From NCBI GenBank assembly GCA_023387655.1, contig JAEWHR010000085.1, positions 1 through 31,684 of the forward strand: 31,684 nucleotides of DNA, written 5' to 3'. A program made the position numbers and the translations under genes. Below the pieces are notes generated by a model. It worked only from the letters and a program-made list of their open reading frames with translations, ran no database searches and was not told the origin of the DNA. This DNA is from Bacillota bacterium. Its GTDB lineage: Bacteria; Bacillota; Clostridia; Lachnospirales; Lachnospiraceae. Shown here in pieces: positions 1 to 8,478 of this stretch. How positions within the stretch are numbered: position 1 is the stretch's first letter; each line of letters opens with the position of its first letter.

Positions 1-49
1 ATAAGACTTGATAATTGTTAGATTTTTCTATGAAATCTCCCAAACATTC

Positions 50-79
50 TTGGCAAAAAATCACTAGCTGTGATATAAT
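50..79 (+). promoter_or_regulatory. Probable sigma-A promoter upstream of the FtsA-like gene
   Basis: TTGGCA at 50-55 and TATAAT at 74-79 are separated by 18 bp, close to the housekeeping consensus. It would give a leader of about 135 nt before the FtsA-like start and would place the inverted repeat at 121-147 inside that leader. A second, weaker possibility is an extended -10 (TGGTAGAAT, 195-203) very close to the start codon. Confidence 0.6.
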
Positions 80-120
80 ATAGGAAAGAAGTATCATCTT
101 AGGTAGATATTGTATTCTGA

Positions 121-147
121 AACAGAAATTGCGCTGCAACTTCTGTT
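121..147 (+). repeat. Near-perfect inverted repeat in the FtsA-like leader
   Basis: AACAGAAATTGC (121-132) and GCAACTTCTGTT (136-147) form a 12-bp stem with one mismatch and a 3-nt loop, followed by TTAAAT. The RNA hairpin would lie about 75 nt upstream of the FtsA-like start. The T tract is short, so it may be a leader hairpin, a weak attenuator, or the terminator of a gene left of the window. Confidence 0.5.
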
Positions 148-221
148 TTAAATATGCTTAAAATTAGATAAAATAGGTCGTAGTACCTAATTTGTGGTAG
201 AATATACGAGGGGGAATCTGC

Positions 222-2243
222 ATGGACGTAATTACATATCCTGAGAATATGGTATTCGGCCTTGATATTGGGACAAGAAGTATTGTCGGTACCGTTGGGT
301 ATAAGCAAAATGAGAATGATTTTATTGTTGTCTCACAGTCAGTTAGATATCATGAGACCAGAGCTATGTTAGATGGTCAAATACATGATATTAATAAAGT
401 TGCGGATACCATAAGGGATGTTAAAAAGGACTTAGAGAAACAACTTGGTAAAAAGTTAAAAGAAGTATGCATAGCAGCTGCAGGACGTGTACTTAAAACA
501 GTTACTGTTAAAGCAGAATACAATCTGATTAACGAAGGTAGAATAACCGAGGAACATATACGATCCCTTGAATTAAATGGAGTAGAAAAAGCATACGAAG
601 AGCTTCGAAAAGAAATCAAATCAGGGGAGGGTAATTTTTATTGTGTTGGTTACAGCGTAGTAAGATACTATCTCAATGATTATGTAATGACAAACTTAGA
701 AGATCATAAGGGGAATAAAATTGGTGCAGACTTAATAGCCACTTTCTTGCCGGATGAAGTAATTGAAGGATTGTATTCCGCAGTAGAAAAAGCAGGCCTT
801 GAGGTAGTTAATCTTACACTTGAGCCAATTGCTGCTATTAATGTTGCGATTCCAGAAAAGTTTCGATTGTTAAATATTGCATTAATCGATGTCGGTGCTG
901 GTACAAGCGATATCTGTATAACAAAGGATGGTAGTATTATCGCATATGGCATGATTCCAATGGCAGGAGATGCATTAACGAATACTTTAATGCAACGCTA
1001 TCTGATTGATTTTAAAACTGCGGAGACGATGAAGACTTCTGCTCTCAAGAAAAAGACCATCTCCTATAAAGATATTATGGGGCTTTCGAATAAAGTTACT
1101 AGGGAAGAAATCTACGAAGCCACCAGAGAAGAAATTGACCATATTACAGAACAGATTGCAGATCAGATATTATATCTTAACGGTGGAAAATCAGTGAGTG
1201 CGGTCTTTGTGGTGGGCGGAGGTGGAAAACTTCCTTACTTTGTAGAGTCGCTGTCGTTAAAGCTTAAGTTACCAAAAGAAAGGGTTGCTCTTAGAGGAGA
1301 AGAAGTTCTTAATATGGTTCAATTCTTACAAAAAGAGATAAAGAAGGATCCTTTTTTAGTAACACCGATTGGTATTTGCTTAAATTATTATGAGAATCGT
1401 AACAATTTTATCTATGTAATGATTAATGGCGAGCGGATCAAATTATATGATAATACGCATTTGACTATTGTAGATGCAGCTCTTGCTATTGGTTTTCCAA
1501 ATGAATTGTTATTCCCACGGAGAGGAAAAGCTCTACACTATACAATCAACGGAAGTGAACGTCTTGCACGTGGAGAGGCGGGAGAAGGCGCCATTATTAA
1601 TTTAAATGGTAAGCAAGTAAGTTTGAATACATCGATTACTCAAAATGATATCATTCAAATTAAAGAATCAACAGTAGGTGAAGATGCAACACTTATGGTA
1701 GCAAAGCTTCCAGAGTATAAGAGTACAATTACATTTGAGGTAAATCAAAAAGAAGTGATATGTCCAAAGTACGTACTTGCAAACGGTGTTTTAGAATCGG
1801 ATACTTATCAGATTAAGGATGGGGATCGATTAGAACTTCTAAATCATTATACATTAGAACAGTTATTAGAATTCATGGATCTACCTTATCGGGAAGGGAT
1901 TAAGATTAATCATCAACCTGCTAAGCCAAATGACCGAGTATATGAGAATTTCACGATTTACTATCCACTTCATGAGTATGTGTCTACCTCCTATGAGGAA
2001 GTGGCTGCTATGTTATCAGAAGAGGAATTCAAAGAGTTTAGTATTACAGTCAATGTCAATGGAACGTCTATTACATTAAGAGGAAAAGAAAAATACATAC
2101 TTGTTGATATCTTAGATGTCTATTCCTTTGATTTAACTACTGCAAGAGGAAGTAAGGTAGTATTAAAAATCAATGATGACGAGGCGGATTTCACGAGTCC
2201 TATAAAAGAACAAGATGTAATAGAAATGTACTGGGAACAGTAA
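222..2243 (+). CDS. FtsA/PilM-like actin-fold ATPase with C-terminal beta-grasp-like modules
   Basis: The N-terminal half is an FtsA-type actin/Hsp70-fold ATPase. It has phosphate-1 motif GLDIGTRS (about residue 13), a 1C-type segment around residues 45-115, phosphate-2 motif DVGAGTSD (223-230) and adenosine motif VVGGGG (330-335). At 673 residues it is far longer than FtsA (about 420). The extra roughly 280 residues hold short segments that read like beta-grasp/ThiS-type modules, at about 414-485 and most clearly 626-673, where a late NDDEADF is followed by a QDVIEMYW ending. There is no FtsA-type amphipathic C-terminal helix and no ftsZ next door, so it is probably not the divisome FtsA. 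A GGDEF gene follows after 33 bp and is probably co-transcribed. The ATG start is preceded by GAGGGGGAA. Family placement is secure; cellular role is unknown. Confidence 0.85.
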   Translation: MDVITYPENMVFGLDIGTRSIVGTVGYKQNENDFIVVSQSVRYHETRAMLDGQIHDINKVADTIRDVKKDLEKQLGKKLKEVCIAAAGRVLKTVTVKAEYNLINEGRITEEHIRSLELNGVEKAYEELRKEIKSGEGNFYCVGYSVVRYYLNDYVMTNLEDHKGNKIGADLIATFLPDEVIEGLYSAVEKAGLEVVNLTLEPIAAINVAIPEKFRLLNIALIDVGAGTSDICITKDGSIIAYGMIPMAGDALTNTLMQRYLIDFKTAETMKTSALKKKTISYKDIMGLSNKVTREEIYEATREEIDHITEQIADQILYLNGGKSVSAVFVVGGGGKLPYFVESLSLKLKLPKERVALRGEEVLNMVQFLQKEIKKDPFLVTPIGICLNYYENRNNFIYVMINGERIKLYDNTHLTIVDAALAIGFPNELLFPRRGKALHYTINGSERLARGEAGEGAIINLNGKQVSLNTSITQNDIIQIKESTVGEDATLMVAKLPEYKSTITFEVNQKEVICPKYVLANGVLESDTYQIKDGDRLELLNHYTLEQLLEFMDLPYREGIKINHQPAKPNDRVYENFTIYYPLHEYVSTSYEEVAAMLSEEEFKEFSITVNVNGTSITLRGKEKYILVDILDVYSFDLTTARGSKVVLKINDDEADFTSPIKEQDVIEMYWEQ

Positions 2244-2276
2244 GCTTTCATAGATATCCGGAAGGAGAAGGAACGG

Positions 2277-3986
2277 ATGAGTGACGATCTATTTGTATTT
2301 CGGAAGAAGTTTTCCAGAGGCCTTGTGTTAATTACGCTGGTATTCTGGATATATACATTAATTCAATTGATTGGTAATTCATCAGAGCATGGAAGATTGG
2401 GAGTCTATTTAGCCTCATGTGCTCTAATTATTGACATCTTAGCAGAATATACTAGATTATTTAAAATAAGCATTGCGTGGATGATTCTTCGTTCCATCGA
2501 GTTGATTATATTTTCGATTTGTTTTTTCGTTACTATTGGCTCAGTGATTTCAATCTTTATTGGGATAGTGCTCATTACGCTAATGCTACAGTTACTTATG
2601 TTAACAGACTTTTTGGATGTATATTCCAGATTAATTTCAGTAATAACCATGACATTACCTGCAATTATTTATTTGATTTTAATGTTATTATTTAATCCTG
2701 AAAAACAGGGAGAGTTTTTTGGTATGGTCTGTGCCTACCTAGCTCTTGTTTTTGCAGTAATGTTAATATCAGCTCTAATCGGTGAGGTTTTACTTGCGAC
2801 AGATAAACGAATCTTTGAGTTACGTCGTAACTCAGAACAGACCAAAGAAGCGAATGAAGCACTTAGAAATCAGCAAGAAAAATTCCGTAAAGCAAATGAA
2901 GAGCTTGGGATTCAAAAGATTAAACTGGAAGCAGCTTACCATAAGATAAATAGTGCCAATACAGAAAATCAAACCTTATATCAAATTATTCGATACATCT
3001 CAGCGGAGCTAGAGATAGGGAATCTAATGAAGCTTATTACAGAAGCGATATTTGAGGCAATGGGGGTAGATGTATGTGCTATCATCATAGAGCCAGAGAT
3101 TGCTGGTAATGAACAGGTCACTTTTGAAATTCATACTAGACTAGGGGAGGATTTTTATGATCGGATGAGTAGCCGCATCAAGCAAGGATGCATCGAAGAA
3201 TACATGAGGGCAGAGGGAAATTATATCGATAATCAAGTACAGCCTGGAACATATTCTTTTCTTACGGATCGAAAAGTAAACTCCTTACTTATTGTGCCAC
3301 TTGTTCGAGAGAATACCGTTATTGGTGCTTTGCTATGTGGACATTCGCAGTTTGAGTATTTTCATGAAAATATAATGTTCTTTGAGACTGTAGTTGCACA
3401 GCTTTTAGTTGCAATTCATAATGCAAGCCTTTATAGCAAGATGCAGCAGATGGCAATTCGTGATAGTTTAACTGGAATCTACAACCGTGGGCAGTTAAAT
3501 GTTATTCTAGAACAGTATACAAAACGTGCAAGTGAACAAAAAAAATCTTTATCCGTTGCTTTGCTTGATATTGACCTTTTTAAGAAAATTAATGATACTT
3601 ATGGTCATCTGTTCGGTGATGAAGTGATTAAGATGGTTGCGAAAAAGATGCAGGAAGTAGCTACTTGTTATCAGGGTATTGCAGCAAGATACGGTGGAGA
3701 AGAATTTGTTATTGTATTACCGGATATAGGAATATCTGAGTTTTATCATATTATAAACTCACTAAAAGAGGCAATCGATTCTACCGCTTTATATTTTAAT
3801 GAGGAAAAAATCAATGTAAAAGTTAGTGTTGGTATAAGTTCTTACCCAGAAACGAGTTTGAGTTGTCAGCAACTTTTAAATCGTGCAGATGGAGCAATGT
3901 ATTATTCAAAGCGTAACGGTCGTAACAGTATCACAGTAGATAGTGACATTGTGCAAGATTATGTAAGAAAGAATAAGGAAACGTAA
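2277..3986 (+). CDS. Membrane GAF-GGDEF diguanylate cyclase
   Basis: Predicted to make cyclic di-GMP from two GTP at the cytoplasmic membrane. Residues about 14-172 hold roughly six hydrophobic segments. A charged coiled-coil-like linker follows (about 180-228), then a GAF-like domain (about 235-385) and a GGDEF domain (about 395-560). The catalytic signature is present as GGEEF (473-477), with the metal/substrate motif DIDLFKKINDTYGH upstream, so the cyclase looks active. The RxxD inhibitory site that normally ends six residues before the GG is absent (C and G occupy the R and D positions), so product inhibition through that site is unlikely. The start has a strong SD (GGAAGGAGAAGG) and lies 33 bp after the FtsA-like gene. 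The ligand of the membrane and GAF sensors cannot be read from the sequence. Confidence 0.9.
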   Translation: MSDDLFVFRKKFSRGLVLITLVFWIYTLIQLIGNSSEHGRLGVYLASCALIIDILAEYTRLFKISIAWMILRSIELIIFSICFFVTIGSVISIFIGIVLITLMLQLLMLTDFLDVYSRLISVITMTLPAIIYLILMLLFNPEKQGEFFGMVCAYLALVFAVMLISALIGEVLLATDKRIFELRRNSEQTKEANEALRNQQEKFRKANEELGIQKIKLEAAYHKINSANTENQTLYQIIRYISAELEIGNLMKLITEAIFEAMGVDVCAIIIEPEIAGNEQVTFEIHTRLGEDFYDRMSSRIKQGCIEEYMRAEGNYIDNQVQPGTYSFLTDRKVNSLLIVPLVRENTVIGALLCGHSQFEYFHENIMFFETVVAQLLVAIHNASLYSKMQQMAIRDSLTGIYNRGQLNVILEQYTKRASEQKKSLSVALLDIDLFKKINDTYGHLFGDEVIKMVAKKMQEVATCYQGIAARYGGEEFVIVLPDIGISEFYHIINSLKEAIDSTALYFNEEKINVKVSVGISSYPETSLSCQQLLNRADGAMYYSKRNGRNSITVDSDIVQDYVRKNKET

Positions 3987-4028
3987 GGGAGTTGTAAACT
4001 AAAAACACAAGTTGCACTTCCCTTTTTT
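3985..4028 (+). terminator. Probable rho-independent terminator after the GGDEF gene
   Basis: AAGGGA (3985-3990, overlapping the stop codon) pairs with TCCCTT (4019-4024), with a further imperfect GTTG/TTGCAC extension, and runs straight into six T residues (4023-4028). It would end the FtsA-like/GGDEF transcript. Confidence 0.6.
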
Positions 4029-4029
4029 C

Positions 4030-4058
4030 TTGCTATTTAATAAAAAGTGATATATACT
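4030..4058 (+). promoter_or_regulatory. Probable promoter for the walJ-ACT-DUF711 genes
   Basis: TTGCTA (4030-4035) and TATACT (4053-4058) are 17 bp apart, directly after the preceding terminator and about 50 bp before the walJ-like start. Confidence 0.55.
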
Positions 4059-4108
4059 AAACAACAATTGAAAGGCGTTTTCGGTTAGGACAGGAAGGAT
4101 GAAAAGCT

Positions 4109-4903
4109 ATGAAGATGTGTAGTATTGCCAGTGGAAGCAGTGGCAATTGTATTTATATAGGGAGTAATGAGACAAACCTTTTGGTGGATGCAGGCGTGAG
4201 CGGAAAGAGAATTGAAAATGGTCTTTTGTCTGTTAATGTGGATCCAAATTCTTTAAATGGAATATTAATTACTCATGAGCATACGGATCATATCCAAGGG
4301 ATTGGTGTTTTAGCAAGAAGATATAAATTGCCAATCTATGGGACGGTTGAAACCATTAATGCAATGCTTCGATTAAATAGTATTGGAAAAATTGCTGAGG
4401 AACAACTTCGTTTTGTAAGACCAGACGAGAGTTTTTTCATAGGTGATATTCAAGTGGAACCGTTTTCTATTTCACACGATGCGAGCAATCCAGTATGTTA
4501 TACCTTTACCAATGGAGGACATAAGATAGGTATGGCTACCGATCTTGGAACATATGATAGTTACACTATTTCTAAGTTATGTGGTGCAGAAGTGCTTTAT
4601 CTAGAAGCTAACCATGATGTTAATATGCTAATGGTTGGAAGCTATCCATATCATTTAAAACAACGTATCCTCGGGGAACGAGGGCATCTATCCAATGAGA
4701 CTTCGGCAAAACTTATCTGCGAATTATTACATGATGACCTACAACACGTATTATTAGCACATATGAGTAAAGAGAATAATTATGCAGAACTAGCTTATGA
4801 AACCGTTCGTTGTGAGGTAGAGCAGAGTGTAGCAAGCTTAAGTAATATGCCGGTAATAACAGTGGCAAATCGAGATATCCCATCAGAGATGGTTATTATA
4901 TAA
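4109..4903 (+). CDS. walJ: MBL-fold metallohydrolase, WalJ/YycJ family
   Basis: A 264-residue metallo-beta-lactamase-fold protein matching the WalJ (YycJ) family by its opening SIASGSSGN and metal motif HEHTDH (H56, H58, D60, H61). Further likely metal ligands are the H in ISHDASN, the D in MATDLG and the H in LLAHMSKEN. In Bacillus the homologue sits in the walRK operon and has been linked to coordination of wall metabolism with division and to DNA repair; a nuclease-type activity has been suggested for the family. No walRK genes are next to it here, so the symbol rests on protein similarity only. SD AGGAAGGA precedes the ATG. Its own promoter lies just upstream, and the ACT gene begins 23 bp after the stop. 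Confidence 0.85.
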   Translation: MKMCSIASGSSGNCIYIGSNETNLLVDAGVSGKRIENGLLSVNVDPNSLNGILITHEHTDHIQGIGVLARRYKLPIYGTVETINAMLRLNSIGKIAEEQLRFVRPDESFFIGDIQVEPFSISHDASNPVCYTFTNGGHKIGMATDLGTYDSYTISKLCGAEVLYLEANHDVNMLMVGSYPYHLKQRILGERGHLSNETSAKLICELLHDDLQHVLLAHMSKENNYAELAYETVRCEVEQSVASLSNMPVITVANRDIPSEMVII

Positions 4904-4926
4904 ATAAGGTTAGAGGAGGAATTTCT

Positions 4927-5199
4927 ATGAAGAAGACGATTATTACAGTAGTAGGACTTGATCGCGTTGGTATTATTGCAAAGGTATGTACATATCTTGC
5001 GAATAATAAGATTAATATTTTAGATATCTCACAAACTATTGTATCTGGATTTTTCAATATGATGATGATAGTTGATACTAACGAGTCCAGTATAATTTTT
5101 AGTCAGTTAGCGGATGAATTAGAGCAAATGGGAGAAGAAATTGGTGTTGTAATAAAAGCGCAAAGAGAAGATATTTTCGATATGATGCACCATCTATAA
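4927..5199 (+). CDS. ACT domain protein (UPF0237 family)
   Basis: A single ACT domain fills the 90-residue protein. It starts with the typical strand and glycine turn (TVVGLDRVGIIAKV) followed by the NILDISQT segment, as in the UPF0237/GcvR-like group. ACT domains usually bind amino acids or other small ligands. The gene ends 18 bp before the DUF711 gene, and this two-gene pairing recurs across Firmicutes, so the ACT protein is likely a ligand-sensing partner of the DUF711 protein. That partnership is inference from gene order. It has a strong SD (AGAGGAGGAA). The biochemical role is not established. Confidence 0.9.
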   Translation: MKKTIITVVGLDRVGIIAKVCTYLANNKINILDISQTIVSGFFNMMMIVDTNESSIIFSQLADELEQMGEEIGVVIKAQREDIFDMMHHL

Positions 5200-5217
5200 G
5201 AAAGGAATTCATTCGTC

Positions 5218-6582
5218 ATGATAAATTTTAATGAAGTTTTAGAAACGAATAAGATGATTGAAAAGGAAAATCTCGATGTTCGAACTATAACACTCGGTAT
5301 TAGCCTTTTGGATTGTATCAGTAGCAATTTGGAGGAATTAAATCAGAATATCTATGCCAAAATAACAACAGTGGCAAAAGATTTGGTTGCTACCGGGAAA
5401 AAAATTGAAAGACAGTTTGGAATTCCAGTAGTAAATAAGAGAATTTCAGTAACTCCAATCGCAATGGTTGGTGCCTCTGCTTGCAAGAGCCCGAAAGATT
5501 TTGTGACAATTGCAAAAACTCTTGATAAAGCTGCACACACAGTTGGCGTTAATTTTATAGGTGGATATTCAGCACTTGTATCAAAAGGTATGACTACTTC
5601 GGAGCGACTTCTTATTGAGTCAATTCCAGAGGCTCTTTCGGTAACAGAACGAGTATGCAGTTCCATAAATGTGGGTTCTACTAAGACTGGTATTAATATG
5701 GATGCGGTTAAATTATTAGGACAGATTGTAATAGACACTGCAGAGTATACCAAAGAAAGAGATTCTCTTGGTTGTGCGAAGCTAGTTATCTTTTGTAATG
5801 CACCTGATGACAATCCATTCATGGCAGGAGCTTTCCATGGCGTAACAGAAGCAGATGCGATTATCAATGTCGGAGTCAGTGGACCTGGTGTTGTTAAGAC
5901 CGCATTAACTAGCGTTCGTGGTGAAGATTTTGGTGTTCTTTGTGAGACAATCAAAAAGACGGCATTTAAGATTACTCGTGTTGGTCAGTTAGTAGCAATG
6001 GAGGCATCAAAGATTCTTAACATACCATTTGGTATCGTAGATTTATCCCTTGCGCCAACGCCTGCGGTAGGTGATAGTGTGGCAGAAATCCTTCAAGAAA
6101 TCGGGTTAGAGTATCCAGGAGCACCTGGAACAACAGCAGCACTCGCTTTACTAAACGACTCTGTGAAAAAGGGTGGTGTTATGGCATCTAGTTATGTAGG
6201 AGGCTTAAGCGGAGCATTTATTCCGGTAAGTGAAGATCAAGGAATGATCGATGCTGTCAGAGCGGGTTGCCTTACATTAGAAAAATTAGAAGCAATGACT
6301 TGTGTTTGTTCCGTTGGTCTTGATATGATTGCAATTCCAGGAGATACTAAAGCTACAACAATTTCAGGAATCATAGCAGATGAGATGGCAATCGGTATGA
6401 TAAATCAAAAAACAACTGCAGTTCGTTTGATACCAGTGATTGGGAAAAAGGTTGGCGATGTAGCAGAATTTGGTGGATTGCTAGGCTATGCACCAATTAT
6501 GCCAGTGAATAACTTCTCCTGTGATAATTTTGTAAATCGCGGTGGTCGTATTCCAGCACCAATTCATAGTTTTAAAAATTAG
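5218..6582 (+). CDS. DUF711 / UPF0210 (PFL family) protein
   Basis: A 454-residue soluble protein of the conserved UPF0210 (DUF711) family, full length for the group. Recognisable segments include the N-terminal DVRTITLGISLLDC, GGYSALVSKG in the middle, NVGVSGPGVV, and a glycine-rich C-terminal part ending in GGRIPAPIHS. The family has a known fold but, to my knowledge, no confirmed reaction. It lies 18 bp after the ACT-domain gene, with SD AAAGGAA, and is almost certainly co-transcribed with it. It has no signal peptide or membrane segment, so it is cytoplasmic. Older annotations sometimes tie PFL-family names to pyruvate formate-lyase, but there is no glycyl-radical motif here to support that. 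Confidence 0.88.
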   Translation: MINFNEVLETNKMIEKENLDVRTITLGISLLDCISSNLEELNQNIYAKITTVAKDLVATGKKIERQFGIPVVNKRISVTPIAMVGASACKSPKDFVTIAKTLDKAAHTVGVNFIGGYSALVSKGMTTSERLLIESIPEALSVTERVCSSINVGSTKTGINMDAVKLLGQIVIDTAEYTKERDSLGCAKLVIFCNAPDDNPFMAGAFHGVTEADAIINVGVSGPGVVKTALTSVRGEDFGVLCETIKKTAFKITRVGQLVAMEASKILNIPFGIVDLSLAPTPAVGDSVAEILQEIGLEYPGAPGTTAALALLNDSVKKGGVMASSYVGGLSGAFIPVSEDQGMIDAVRAGCLTLEKLEAMTCVCSVGLDMIAIPGDTKATTISGIIADEMAIGMINQKTTAVRLIPVIGKKVGDVAEFGGLLGYAPIMPVNNFSCDNFVNRGGRIPAPIHSFKN

Positions 6583-6699
6583 TTCTTAAGATTTCTAAAT
6601 AAGTAAGTAAAACAGTTTTAAAGATGAGGTTTCTTGCCTTTGTTATCAAAGACATAAACTTCTAATGCACAGACAACGTGCGTAGATAAGGAGGTTACG

Positions 6700-8160
6700 A
6701 TGGACAGCGTATATCAACAGTTATCCGGTATGGATTATAAAAATGTATTAAAATACTTTGTAGAACTCTCAGCGGTACCAAGAGGATCGGGACACAATGA
6801 GAAGATTAGTGAGTACCTTGTGAACTTTGCGAAGGAGCATAAGTTACAGTATGTTCAAGATGAAGCATTAAATGTTATCATCTATAAGGAAGCTACAAAA
6901 GGCTACGAAAACCATACTCCTGTTATAATTCAAGGGCATATGGACATGGTTTGCGTGAAAGCAGAAGATAGTAATCATGACTTCTTAACAGAGGGGTTAG
7001 AGCTTATCGTAGAAGGAAATAGTATCCGTGCGAACAAAACGACACTTGGTGGAGATGATGGAATTGCCATCGCTTTTGGTCTTGCACTATTATCCGATGA
7101 AACTCTAGAGCATCCTGCATTAGAAGTATTAATTACAACCGATGAAGAAACGGGTATGGATGGTGCAAAAGCATTGGATCCTAACCATTTAAAAGGCCGT
7201 TACATGATTAATGTAGATTCCGAAGAGGAAGGTACTGTATTAGTTGGTTGTGCTGGTGGTCTTAGATTTTATGCTGAACTTCCTTTAACTTATACAGAGA
7301 TGGAAGGGAAGAAGGTTAAACTTGTAGTACGTGGCTTAAAAGGTGGACACTCTGGAGCAGAAATTCATAACAACCGTACGAATGCAACCATTTTGTTAGC
7401 AAGAGCAGTGATGGAATTGAAGGAGAAATTTGATTTTCTTCTATGCGATATGAAGGGCGGAGACAAGGATAATGCAATTCCTAGCTTTGCGCAAGCAGAA
7501 GCAATTGTTTCTTTAGAAGAGGCTGATGCATTTGCTTCTTATGTAAAAGAACTGGAGGAAAAATACCAGAAGGAACTACAGGCTTCAGAGCCAAATGTAA
7601 AGTTCGAATGTCAAACCTTCGGCGAAGAAAAAGCAAAAGTAATACATCCAAGCTCCATGATGAAAGTATTGTTTGCTCTTTTGCAAGCTCCAAATGGAGT
7701 TCAGGTAATGAGTTCTGAGATAGCTTCTCTTGTAGAAAGTTCCTTAAATCTTGGAATCTTTACAATAGAAGATGAGATGGCAATTTTCCACTATTCCGTA
7801 CGAAGCGGAAAGAGTAGTTATAAATACTTTATCACCGATAAATTAAGCTTTTTGTTTGGATTCTTGGGAGCTGAATACGAGAGCTGTTCGGAATATCCAG
7901 CATGGGAGTATAAAAAGGATTCAAAACTTAGAGATTTGTATTTAAAAGTTTATAAGGAATTATTTAATAAAGATGCTAAGGTAATGTCCATCCATGCAGG
8001 CCTAGAATGTGGATTAATTAGTGAGAAAATACCTGAAATGGATATAATATCAATCGGACCTGATATGAAAGATATTCATACACCTATGGAACAACTAGAT
8101 ATTCCATCTACTATTCGTGTTTATCAGACAATAGAAAAATTATTACAGCAAATGAAATAA
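6700..8160 (+). CDS. pepD: Aminoacyl-histidine dipeptidase (peptidase M20, PepD)
   Basis: A cytosolic di-zinc M20-family dipeptidase that cleaves Xaa-His and related dipeptides. All expected metal and catalytic residues are in place: H80 and D82 in IQGHMDMV, bridging D119 in LGGDDG, E149 and E150 in TTDEETG, D173 in NVDSEEEG, and the late H460 in KDIHTP. The length of 486 residues is normal for PepD, including the lid domain between the two halves of the catalytic domain. The start is set by a strong SD (AAGGAGG) 6 nt upstream. It stands alone, 117 bp after the DUF711 gene, and a rho-independent terminator follows directly, so it is probably the last gene of its transcript. Confidence 0.93.
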   Translation: MDSVYQQLSGMDYKNVLKYFVELSAVPRGSGHNEKISEYLVNFAKEHKLQYVQDEALNVIIYKEATKGYENHTPVIIQGHMDMVCVKAEDSNHDFLTEGLELIVEGNSIRANKTTLGGDDGIAIAFGLALLSDETLEHPALEVLITTDEETGMDGAKALDPNHLKGRYMINVDSEEEGTVLVGCAGGLRFYAELPLTYTEMEGKKVKLVVRGLKGGHSGAEIHNNRTNATILLARAVMELKEKFDFLLCDMKGGDKDNAIPSFAQAEAIVSLEEADAFASYVKELEEKYQKELQASEPNVKFECQTFGEEKAKVIHPSSMMKVLFALLQAPNGVQVMSSEIASLVESSLNLGIFTIEDEMAIFHYSVRSGKSSYKYFITDKLSFLFGFLGAEYESCSEYPAWEYKKDSKLRDLYLKVYKELFNKDAKVMSIHAGLECGLISEKIPEMDIISIGPDMKDIHTPMEQLDIPSTIRVYQTIEKLLQQMK

Positions 8161-8179
8161 AAAAATTAGCATAGGTGAG

Positions 8180-8240
8180 GCTGCTTTCTCTGCTTTAAAA
8201 CAGATTTTATCTTGTTTTTATAAGCAGGGAGCAGCTTTTT
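8180..8240 (+). terminator. Rho-independent terminator after pepD
   Basis: GCTGCT...CTGCTT (8180-8195) pairs with AAGCAG..AGCAGC (8222-8235) around a small internal loop and an AT-rich loop, followed immediately by TTTTT (8236-8240). Confidence 0.75.
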
Positions 8241-8332
8241 GATTGGAAAATTAGTATAGTGAAGGAGATTTTTTTGGATTATTTTATATTAGTTTGTTCA
8301 GATTTAATTTATATTTGCCATAAAATCTTAAC

Positions 8333-8361
8333 TTTACATTTTAAAATAAATGTCGTATTAT
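8333..8361 (+). promoter_or_regulatory. Distal candidate promoter for the first LCP gene, followed by a hairpin
   Basis: TTTACA (8333-8338) and TATTAT (8356-8361) are 17 bp apart. Just downstream, at 8369-8390, CCATCATTTT and AAAATGAGGG form a 10-bp stem with one mismatch and a 2-nt loop. Apart from the pepD terminator, this hairpin and the two promoters, I see no gene in the 318-bp gap 8161-8478. Confidence 0.45.
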
Positions 8362-8417
8362 GTGTAAGCCATCATTTTTTAAAATGAGGGATAGACAGGA
8401 AAAATTGTAACAAACAT

Positions 8418-8446
8418 TTGACATAATATAGTATTATAAAGATAAC
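8418..8446 (+). promoter_or_regulatory. Proximal candidate promoter for the first LCP gene
   Basis: A perfect TTGACA (8418-8423) is followed after 17 bp by GATAAC (8441-8446), a 4/6 match to the -10. Transcription would start about 25 nt upstream of the ATG. The strong -35 with weak -10 may indicate regulation. Confidence 0.5.
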
Positions 8447-8478
8447 ATTCGTTGATTGAAAGGGAACAGGGGAATGAA

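Noticed and set aside
222..2243. Canonical cell-division gene ftsA
   Set aside because: No ftsZ/ftsQ neighbourhood, no C-terminal membrane-targeting helix, and a large extra C-terminal region.
5352..5954. A 200-codon open frame on the - strand inside the DUF711 gene
   Set aside because: It overlaps a well-conserved + strand gene, and its product has no recognisable motifs.
8452..8478. TTG start extending the first LCP protein by nine residues
   Set aside because: No SD, and it falls only a few bases after the expected -10 region; ATG 8479 has AGGGG in the right place.
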